From: Fibrobacter sp.
GTDB taxonomy: Bacteria > Fibrobacterota > Fibrobacteria > Fibrobacterales > Fibrobacteraceae
Assembly: GCA_017965445.1 (NCBI GenBank)
Contig: JAGCPZ010000009.1
Span: 1 to 64,000, forward strand
DNA length: 64,000 nt
Direction of reading: 5' to 3'
Part shown: one piece after another, positions 52,489-59,037 of the stretch
Layout of the letters: each line of letters starts with the position of its first letter
Numbering within the stretch: the stretch's first letter is position 1
Translations under genes and position numbers: made by a program
The notes under the pieces: model-generated
What the model saw: the letters and a program-made list of their open reading frames with translations, nothing else
Database searches by the model: none
Told to the model about the DNA's origin: nothing

Positions 52489-53295
52489 CTATTTTTTTAC
52501 AATCTTTTTCACGACAAAGTTTAGCAAATACAAAACGACTCCGCCAGCAATAATCGTGGGGCCCACGACAAAATTCAGCTGGCATGCGACCAAAAGTCCA
52601 AGCACAACGAGAACGAGCGAAACGCCAACCGAAATCAGCATCATTTGCGACAGGTTCTTGGCGTAGCATTCCGCAATGTACGCCGGAATCGTCAAAAGTG
52701 CGATAACCAAAATCATGCCCACCGCCTGCACGGCAATCACGACCGTGAGGGCAATGAGCGCAATCAAGAGCATATAATAATTCAACACGGGAATGCCGCG
52801 GACACGAGCAAACTCGGGGTCGTACGAAATCGAAAGGAAATTGCGGTAGCAAATGGATACCGAAGCCAAGATGAACACGAGCAACGCACCCATCCACCAG
52901 AGAAGTTCCGTCGGGACGGTTAGAAGGCTACCGAACAAGAAACTCATCATCTCGCCACTGTAACCCGGCGTCAGGTCCGTGAGAATCACGCCCAGCGCCA
53001 TGCCCGCCGCCCAGATAATCCCGATGAACGTGTCGGAGTGTTTGCGGTCACGCCACGTGAGAGCGCCCATAAGCATCGCGCAGGCAAGCGCAAAGCCAAG
53101 CGAGCCTAGCATCGGCGAAAAACCGATAAAGCATGCCAGCCCGACTCCGCCAAAAGAAGCGTGCGCCACGCCGCCCGAAAGCGAAACGAGGCGATTCACG
53201 ACAACATACGTTCCCATGACGCCACAGGCAAAGGCGACAAGCACCGCTGCGATCAGCGCATTCTGCATAAAATCCATGGAAAGTAAGTCGAGCAT
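52489..53295 (-). CDS. Metal ABC transporter permease (ZnuB/TroC family)
   Basis: Inner-membrane permease of 268 residues with seven to eight membrane segments. ABC-3 family hallmarks: RLVSLSGGVAHASFGGVGLA, the HSDTFIGIIWAAGMALGVIL stretch, ISYDPEFARVRGIP, and MILVIALLTIPAYIAECYAK. It should import zinc or manganese with a separate ATPase and binding lipoprotein. Neither lies next to it: downstream is a secreted protein gene and upstream is a heptamer array and a nucleotidase gene. Confidence 0.9.
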   Translation of the reverse strand: MLDLLSMDFMQNALIAAVLVAFACGVMGTYVVVNRLVSLSGGVAHASFGGVGLACFIGFSPMLGSLGFALACAMLMGALTWRDRKHSDTFIGIIWAAGMALGVILTDLTPGYSGEMMSFLFGSLLTVPTELLWWMGALLVFILASVSICYRNFLSISYDPEFARVRGIPVLNYYMLLIALIALTVVIAVQAVGMILVIALLTIPAYIAECYAKNLSQMMLISVGVSLVLVVLGLLVACQLNFVVGPTIIAGGVVLYLLNFVVKKIVKK

Positions 53296-53300
53296 ATTAG

Positions 53301-53347
53301 AGGTTTCAGGTTTCAGGTTTCAGGTTTCAGGTGTCAGGTTACAGGGG
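53301..53347. repeat. Heptamer array, AGGTTTC units
   Basis: AGGTTTC four times (53301-53328), then AGGTGTC and AGGTTAC, then AGGGG. On the minus strand it forms the last codons and stop of the HAD gene and then runs up to five bases from the permease ATG. Confidence 0.97.
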
Positions 53348-54035
53348 TGACAAGGTGGTCTTTTAAATTTAGTAAATGCGGGATATGAAAATCCACCCAA
53401 GCGGGCGCTTGGATGTTCGGATTCACGAGAACGGTCGTCCAGCCGCGTTCATGGGCGGGTTCAAGGTTGCGAAGTGAATCTTCGAGTAACACAATTTGCG
53501 TTTTATCAGGGCATTTTTTGTCGAAGACGTCACGCGACTCCAGCCACTTTTCCATTTTTTCGTAGGCGCTCGCATGTGGTTTGCCTTCCCAATCCATCAT
53601 CCTGAGGTCAAAAACATCCTCGATGGCGGAATCAATCTGCATGTGCGCCATGCCGGCACGGCTCCAGTCCCCTCGCCCGTTCGTAAACACGTAGCGGTGG
53701 CCATTGAGACTTTGCAAAAGCGACAACTTTTCGGGCGCCACCTTCGGATAAATCAAGTACTCCGGTTCATGGATAAAGTCGAAAAAATCATCGGGCAAAG
53801 TGCCGTTCATCGCCATGAGCCCCGCAAGAGTCGTACCGAAACGGACCAGATAATCCTTGCGGATTTCTGTCGCGCTTTCAAACGACCCGCCGACTGTTTT
53901 CTGAACAAATTCCGCAATGCGGTGATCAAGTGAATTGAGGACAAAACGTTCCTCTTCGCCGTAAAGCGTCAAGTCGTAATCGAACAACCAAATTTTCGAA
54001 GAGTCGTTTCTAATGCCGATATCCAGCGCGCTCAC
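53334..54035 (-). CDS. HAD-family pyrimidine 5'-nucleotidase-like phosphatase
   Basis: Product of 233 residues of the SDT1-like HAD group, which dephosphorylates pyrimidine nucleotides. Motif I is WLFDYDLTLYG (nucleophile Asp), motif II FTNGRG, motif III GKPHASAY and motif IV VLLEDSLRNLEPA. Helical cap between I and II. The last codons and stop lie inside the AGGTTTC heptamer array, so the C-terminal end (LVTPVT) is repeat-derived. Confidence 0.88.
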   Translation of the reverse strand: MSALDIGIRNDSSKIWLFDYDLTLYGEEERFVLNSLDHRIAEFVQKTVGGSFESATEIRKDYLVRFGTTLAGLMAMNGTLPDDFFDFIHEPEYLIYPKVAPEKLSLLQSLNGHRYVFTNGRGDWSRAGMAHMQIDSAIEDVFDLRMMDWEGKPHASAYEKMEKWLESRDVFDKKCPDKTQIVLLEDSLRNLEPAHERGWTTVLVNPNIQAPAWVDFHIPHLLNLKDHLVTPVT

Positions 54036-54047
54036 GAAACAAACCTC

Positions 54048-55355
54048 TTAATATCCCATCGCGAGCCCGCCAATTTGACGAGCGAGATATGTGGCGTAAT
54101 TGTCCGTCATGCCGCTTACGAAGTCGAGCACCTGATGGTAAGCTTCCGCGGTCGTTACGCTCTGGCCGATTTTCGCTTGACCGATAAGGCGCACGATGCG
54201 GCTTGCACGGTACGAATTACGGCCGTTCTGGCGATAGTCATAGACGCCATTGATAAACGCGTCGAGCACGGTGCTGAGCGTCGTGTAGCTACCGACTTCG
54301 AGTTCCGTCTTGCGGCGGTCCGGGTAAATACGTTCAACTCCAAGGCGCTTTGCAATGCGGATGCCTTCCATCGTATCGGAACGGGAAAGGTCTATCAAAT
54401 GCTTGTCGAGCGTCCCATCCATGATGCGATCGTAATTTTTGACGAAAAGAACGGCCACGTCGTCAATCAGGTTCTGAATGGCGTGCCCACGGATACTGCT
54501 GAGGAAATCCCTAAAGTTTTGGCCGTTTTCTTCGAACTCGCGGTCGATATCAACTTCAGGGCCGCACAGATAAATAAACATGTCGCGTACATCGCCGAAC
54601 GAGAGAATCCCCAGTTCAATAGCGTCTTCGACATCGAGGATAGAATAGCAAATGTCGTCCGCCGCTTCCATCAAATAAACTAACGGATGACGAGCCCACA
54701 CGCCGTTCTTGATTTCTGGAATGCCAAGGACCTCGGCCGTTTCGCGATAAAGTTCAGCCTCCGTTTGGAACAAACTCGTAGGGCAACCGTAATGAGCAAG
54801 ACGCGGATACTTGATCATGGAACCAATTGTTGCAAAAGTAAGACGCATGCCGCCATCGAGGAAATGGTATTCCAGTTTGCTCAAGATGCGATGGCCTTGC
54901 GCGTTGCCGTCAAAATTTTCGAAGTCTGCAATTTCCTTTTCGCGAAGTTCAGCCATCGGTGCGGAATTGCGATTCTTGCGGAACCATTCACGAATAGCAG
55001 CTTCACCTGCGTGACCGAACGGCGGATTGCCAATGTCATGAGCGAGGCATGCCGATTGCACAATCGTCCCGAACTGGTATTCGTTCACATACTTCGGCAA
55101 ATACTTTTTAATCAAGTGATACACAGTAATCGCAAGGCTACGGCCCACGCTTGAAACTTCCAAACTGTGCGTGAGGCGGCTATGGACATGATCGTTCACC
55201 GAGAACGGATGGACCTGAGTCTTGCGGCCTAAGCGACGGAATGCAGTAGAAAAAACAATGCGGTCGTAATCACGATGAAAGTCGGAACGGTTCGGGTCCG
55301 GATCGGCCGGGTGCCCATAACGCGTTGCAGAAAGAAGCGTATCCCATTGTAGCAT
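54048..55355 (-). CDS. dgt: dGTP triphosphohydrolase-like HD-domain protein
   Basis: Product of 435 residues. Cleaves dGTP (or dNTPs) to the nucleoside and triphosphate. HD-type metal motif: TQVHPFSVNDHVHSRLTHSL, then ACLAHDIGNPPFGHAGEAAI; later LMEAADDICYSILDVEDAIE. Matches the dGTPase family end to end. The ATG at 55355 (MLQWDTLLSATRYGHPA) was chosen because twenty codons upstream are made of a GACGAGA heptamer array. It lies 12 bases before the HAD gene, so the two nucleotide-cleaning enzymes are co-transcribed. Confidence 0.9.
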   Translation of the reverse strand: MLQWDTLLSATRYGHPADPDPNRSDFHRDYDRIVFSTAFRRLGRKTQVHPFSVNDHVHSRLTHSLEVSSVGRSLAITVYHLIKKYLPKYVNEYQFGTIVQSACLAHDIGNPPFGHAGEAAIREWFRKNRNSAPMAELREKEIADFENFDGNAQGHRILSKLEYHFLDGGMRLTFATIGSMIKYPRLAHYGCPTSLFQTEAELYRETAEVLGIPEIKNGVWARHPLVYLMEAADDICYSILDVEDAIELGILSFGDVRDMFIYLCGPEVDIDREFEENGQNFRDFLSSIRGHAIQNLIDDVAVLFVKNYDRIMDGTLDKHLIDLSRSDTMEGIRIAKRLGVERIYPDRRKTELEVGSYTTLSTVLDAFINGVYDYRQNGRNSYRASRIVRLIGQAKIGQSVTTAEAYHQVLDFVSGMTDNYATYLARQIGGLAMGY

Positions 55356-55374
55356 GGGCAAAATATAGATTTTA

Positions 55375-55402
55375 GACGAGAGACGAGAGACGAGAGACGA
55401 GA
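55375..55402. repeat. Heptamer array, four GACGAGA units
   Basis: GACGAGA at 55375-55381, 55382-55388, 55389-55395 and 55396-55402, then GAGAGTA. It lies 20 bases upstream of the chosen dgt ATG, in its leader or promoter. Confidence 0.95.
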
Positions 55403-55507
55403 GAGAGTATGACAATTAATCACTACAATGAGTCGCGACAACTGTACGAAGCACAATTGGCATGACTACAACTCTCTGCCTTTAATGATTTGACAGAAAC
55501 ATCGTCT

Positions 55508-56362
55508 CTACCGGTTTCCCTTGAGCATAAGCGTTGGTTGTTTTTTATTCCGGATGACAATATTCGAAGAGTTTTTGGACGCTGGAGTGCCGTTGACTTT
55601 ATATGGACAAGAATTATCTATACGCAGATTACGGTGATTCATAGAATTCTCGTTTATCCTTGAGCCACTGCAAGAAATAGAATCTGAACCATCATTACAA
55701 CGATAATCATCGTAATCACATTCGTAACCTAAATCATTCCATAAAGATCTATCAAAAAACACGCCCCCTCCAAAATTCCAGTTTTCATCATCTTGATAGC
55801 GACAATAAAGAGCAGTTCCATAACTACTCCAAGAAAAAACACCATAACATAACGCTTTGTAGGCCGAATCTTTTTTGTAGACAAACAAACTAACTAGAAC
55901 ATTAAAATATTTCAATGTAGAATCATACGCATTCAAAAAATTTTTATAATTATTATTAGTAATTATTTCAAAAAGAGTATCTGGAAAAATATCAAGATAT
56001 TCAAAATCATCTTTGACAAAGGTTCCGTTCAAGAACTTCGACGTATCCAGCGCCCCTTTCCCAAAGTTTTCTTTGGGAATCCAAATGGAATCATTAGTAA
56101 CACAATCAAATGGAGTTTTTTCAAATGCATAGGTATAATTCACAACACGCATATCATAATCCATGCCATGCTTTAACCCCCCGTAACAATATCTATTTGA
56201 ATAAATATAGATTCCATTTCGATTGGTATCAGTCGTTAAATGTTCCAAAGAATCGTTCCCAAAGAAGTAGTGGTCATTATTTCCCAACATCGTAAAACTA
56301 TCCCATGTTTTACCCCAAACGATTGCAGAAAGGCATAAAAGTAATAAAGATACTTTCTTCAT
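55508..56362 (-). CDS. Secreted protein of unknown function
   Basis: Product of 284 residues, AT-rich; signal peptide about 1-17 (MKKVSLLLLCLSAIVWG). Aromatic-rich strands (NRNGIYIYSNRYCYGGLKHG, KALCYGVFSWSSYGTALYCR) and a Cys-rich patch YECDYDDYRCNDGSDSISCS suggest disulfides. The C-terminal tail is basic (KQPTLMLKGNR). No family recognised. Confidence 0.72.
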   Translation of the reverse strand: MKKVSLLLLCLSAIVWGKTWDSFTMLGNNDHYFFGNDSLEHLTTDTNRNGIYIYSNRYCYGGLKHGMDYDMRVVNYTYAFEKTPFDCVTNDSIWIPKENFGKGALDTSKFLNGTFVKDDFEYLDIFPDTLFEIITNNNYKNFLNAYDSTLKYFNVLVSLFVYKKDSAYKALCYGVFSWSSYGTALYCRYQDDENWNFGGGVFFDRSLWNDLGYECDYDDYRCNDGSDSISCSGSRINENSMNHRNLRIDNSCPYKVNGTPASKNSSNIVIRNKKQPTLMLKGNR

Positions 56363-56607
56363 TTTATTCTCCTTTCTTGTATGGCTGGGACCTTGGACAT
56401 TTTCTTTGCTACTATTTAATATAATTCTTAGAAACCGTATATTGACAGTAGCTTGCTAATTTGCTAGAGAATTTCGTGTAAATTTTTCGTATAAGTCACT
56501 GGATCCTTCCTCCTTACTGTCGTCAGGATGACGGTGTGCGAAACATTCCTGGGTCCTATCGAGGCTTCGCCTCTCCAGGATGACGGAGAAAAATTGCAGT
56601 TTGTCGT
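56363..56607. repeat. Intergenic stretch with two CTGGATCC...AGGATGAC repeats
   Basis: CTGGATCCTTCCTCC to GTCAGGATGAC (56498-56532) and CTGGGTCCTATCGAGGCTTC to CCAGGATGAC (56548-56583) lie in tandem, 50 bases apart. The first part is AT-rich leader of the secreted protein gene. No gene seen. Confidence 0.7.
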
Positions 56608-57606
56608 TTACTGTAGAGTGCCAGCGTCAACCCAGACGAATTTGGAAGCATCGAGTTTTTGTTCGCCATCGAAACGATAAGCGGCAAGACGACCGTCACC
56701 GCGATAGCCCGCGACGCTGTAATCCAAGCAGCAAACGTTATTTCGAATAAGTTCTGGCAGTCCCAACAGCCAATAATGCCCAAAGAAAACAGGGCGTTCG
56801 TTTTCGCCATAAAAATCGCGTTCGTGGACTTCACGCGAAACCTCGCAAGGCGGCAACTCCACGCCCGGCTGAAAGCTCAGTTGCTGCAAGTTCGCATTTT
56901 TCGGGTCCATCCACCAACGGATTCGCGTGCGTTTGCGAAGCACTCCTTCCCCATCACGGAACGTCAAGCCTTCCGGCAAACTCATTTCCGGGCCTTTCAA
57001 GAACAAATTTATCGGATCAAAAATAGAATCTGCGTATTCGTGATATTGGTCGTTCGCACGCGCAATCAGTTCATCAAAATTTCCATCTGCAAAAGAACGG
57101 ATGCCCACCGCCTTTAGCGTTTCGGCACTCTTCAAATCAAAGCACGCATGCTGCGCCCGGAACGTTTCTGTTTCCAGATAAAACGGGAGCGTCTTTAGGA
57201 AATCCAGCATTTCCAAAAACTCTGCCTTACGCCCACGGTAACTTTCGACGGTTTTGACGTGAATCGCTACTTTGTTAAAAGCGTGTTCGCGCAGATAACC
57301 CCCGCGAATTGCATGAATGTAATGCCCCCCGACGCCATTCTCATGCCAGAAGCTTAGCGCATTAAACTCGTGATTGCCCATCAACGCCACGGCAGAACCC
57401 GCATCGCGCATGGCACGCACGAGATTCACCGTCTCACGCACTTGACTGCCACGGTCGATGTAATCGCCCAAGAAGACGACCGTCCGCGCATCTCCGGGAT
57501 AGCGATAGGCGCCACCACGTTCTTCGTAGCCCAACTTTTTAAGGAGCACCACGAGTTCATCGTAGTGCCCATGAATATCGCCGATAAAATCAATCGAGGT
57601 GTTCAT
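56608..57606 (-). CDS. Calcineurin-like metallophosphoesterase
   Basis: Product of 332 residues. Di-metal phosphoesterase motifs: DFIGDIHGHYDELV, VFLGDYIDRGSQVRET, LMGNHEFNALSF, and the late VFFGHYWL. Similar in plan to PrpE/ApaH-type serine/threonine or dinucleotide phosphatases; substrate unknown. The ATG shares a base with the thyA stop (TAATG), which also settles the start, so it is coupled to thyA. Confidence 0.87.
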   Translation of the reverse strand: MNTSIDFIGDIHGHYDELVVLLKKLGYEERGGAYRYPGDARTVVFLGDYIDRGSQVRETVNLVRAMRDAGSAVALMGNHEFNALSFWHENGVGGHYIHAIRGGYLREHAFNKVAIHVKTVESYRGRKAEFLEMLDFLKTLPFYLETETFRAQHACFDLKSAETLKAVGIRSFADGNFDELIARANDQYHEYADSIFDPINLFLKGPEMSLPEGLTFRDGEGVLRKRTRIRWWMDPKNANLQQLSFQPGVELPPCEVSREVHERDFYGENERPVFFGHYWLLGLPELIRNNVCCLDYSVAGYRGDGRLAAYRFDGEQKLDASKFVWVDAGTLQ

Positions 57607-58418
57607 TACACCGCAATCGGAGCCTTGATAGTCGGCCACGGGTCATAATCGACAAGTTCAAAATCTTCGAACTTGAAATCGAACAAATCCTTGACATCGG
57701 GATTCATCTTCATTGTCGGGAGGCTGCGCGGCGTACGCGAAAGCTGTTCACGCGCCTGGTCAAAGTGGTTGCTGTACAAATGCAAATCGCCAAAAGTATG
57801 GACAAATTCACCTGCTTCGTAACCGCAGACCTGAGCAAGCATCATCGTCAACAGCGAATAAGACGCAATATTGAACGGCACACCGAGGAACATGTCCGCG
57901 CTGCGCTGGTAAAGCTGGCAGCTGAGCTTACGCTTGCCGCTAGCACCGACACCGCCCACGTAGAACTGGAACAGGCAATGGCAAGGCGGCAAGGCCATCT
58001 TATCGACTTCCGCGACATTCCACGCACAAACGAGATGCCTACGCGAATCGGGGTTGTTCTTGAGGCTGTTGATGAGGTTCGCTATCTGGTCGATATGTCC
58101 GCCATCGGGAGTCGGCCAGCTGCGCCACTGATGACCATAGACCGGGCCCAAATCACCGTTCTCGTCGGCCCATTCGTCCCAAATCGTAACCTTGTTGTCG
58201 TGCAGATACTTGATATTCGTATCGCCTTTCAAGAACCACAGCAACTCATGAATAATGCTGCGCAGGTGGAGTTTCTTTGTCGTAAGGCACGGGAAGCCCT
58301 TGGAAAGATCAAAGCGGGTCTGGCGACCAAATACGGAACGAGTACCTGTGCCAGTGCGGTCGGAACGGTCAACACCGTTGTCGATAATATCTTGGAGTAA
58401 GTCTAAGTATTGCTGCAT
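57606..58418 (-). CDS. thyA: Thymidylate synthase
   Basis: Folate-dependent synthesis of dTMP from dUMP. The 270-residue product has [20 protein letters not shown], the [20 protein letters not shown] block, the active-site cysteine in [12 protein letters not shown], and [20 protein letters not shown]; ends KAPIAV, the family terminus. The ATG at 58418 was chosen; eleven open codons upstream derive partly from a palindromic repeat. Coupled to the metallophosphoesterase gene. Confidence 0.97.
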   Translation of the reverse strand: MQQYLDLLQDIIDNGVDRSDRTGTGTRSVFGRQTRFDLSKGFPCLTTKKLHLRSIIHELLWFLKGDTNIKYLHDNKVTIWDEWADENGDLGPVYGHQWRSWPTPDGGHIDQIANLINSLKNNPDSRRHLVCAWNVAEVDKMALPPCHCLFQFYVGGVGASGKRKLSCQLYQRSADMFLGVPFNIASYSLLTMMLAQVCGYEAGEFVHTFGDLHLYSNHFDQAREQLSRTPRSLPTMKMNPDVKDLFDFKFEDFELVDYDPWPTIKAPIAV

Positions 58419-58441
58419 ATTGTTAATGTAATAAAAAGGTG

Positions 58442-58466
58442 ATCCCGGCACAGAGGCCGGGATGAC
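58442..58466. repeat. Palindromic repeat upstream of thyA
   Basis: ATCCCGGC/GCCGGGAT (58442-58449 with 58456-58463) followed by GAC. Stem identical to the copy at 51222. Confidence 0.8.
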
Positions 58467-58523
58467 AAAGCAAAGGGTAACATAGTCCTGAACGACTCAT
58501 CGCAAACAGTGCATCATTCAAAA

Positions 58524-58551
58524 CTCACCGCTCACGGCTCATAGCTCACCG
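58524..58551. repeat. Heptamer array, CTCACCG units
   Basis: CTCACCG, CTCACGG, CTCATAG, CTCACCG at 58524-58551. It supplies the last codons and stop of the 83-residue gene on the minus strand. Confidence 0.9.
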
Positions 58552-58790
58552 CTCTCAAAAAGATCCACGCGCTTGTATTGCTTCGCGACTTTGCCATCGA
58601 CTTCGGCGGCGGTCTGTAAAAGTCGTTTGTTCAAAGCCTGCAAAATCAGGTCTTGCGTGTGCTTGGGCACAGGCTTCTTGCCAAGGCGGGCCTTCTGCAC
58701 CATCTTATGGTTCAAGTTCACAGGCATCATTTCCACGAGGTCGTGGTTGCTAAAGTTGTTTGCAGTCAGTATTTCGTCAAGTTTTGTCAT
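58539..58790 (-). CDS. Small helix-turn-helix-like protein
   Basis: Product of 83 residues. The stretch LTANNFSNHDLVEMMPVNLN then HKMVQKARLGKKPVPKHTQD resembles a short Xre-like DNA-binding fold with a basic recognition helix; this is a pattern call. ATG at 58790 (MTKLDEILTANN). The C-terminal residues ESGEL and the stop are read from a CTCACCG heptamer array, so the original end has probably been replaced. A longer upstream reading is only palindromic repeat. Confidence 0.65.
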   Translation of the reverse strand: MTKLDEILTANNFSNHDLVEMMPVNLNHKMVQKARLGKKPVPKHTQDLILQALNKRLLQTAAEVDGKVAKQYKRVDLFESGEL

Positions 58791-58984
58791 ATCGTAAATG
58801 TAGAAATTCAAGAACAACTGACCCCGGCACAGAGACCGGGGTGACAGAGTAGTAAGCGGTTCGCCATTAACTGACCCCGGCATCCCGTCCCCATTCGCGG
58901 ATCATGACCACATAAGCACAAATGTGCTAAGTGGTCAAAGAGAATAAATCCGGGACAGGCTCAGACCGGGGTGACAAACGAAAA
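58791..58984. repeat. Two palindromic repeats, one with a nested hairpin
   Basis: First: ACCCCGG/CCGGGGT at 58821-58842, then GAC. Second: outer arms GACCCCGG (58873-58880) and CCGGGGTG (58966-58973), with TCCCG/CGGGA further in (58883-58887, 58951-58955). In the loop is a separate hairpin GACCACATAAGCAC...GTGCTAAGTGGTC (58906-58936). No gene seen. Confidence 0.75.
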
Positions 58985-58986
58985 AA

Positions 58987-59011
58987 AGCCCCAGGCTTAA
59001 CGCCCGGGGCT
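58987..59011 (-). terminator. Rho-independent terminator of the ompA-type gene
   Basis: On the minus strand AGCCCCGGGC and GCCTGGGGCT (one G-T pair) enclose a short loop and are followed by TTTTTTT. About 26 bases after the stop. Confidence 0.9.
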
Positions 59012-59037
59012 TTCGATTAAGACTTTTTAATCACGAC

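Noticed and set aside
53301-53347. Possible CRISPR array
   Set aside because: Units are seven bases with no spacers; no cas gene lies in the window.
58419-58451. N-terminal extension of thyA
   Set aside because: It would read a palindromic intergenic repeat as protein (MPGSP...), and thymidylate synthases begin at the later ATG.
58791-58883. N-terminal extension of the small regulator-like gene
   Set aside because: The extra 31 codons come from a palindromic repeat and have no ribosome binding site.
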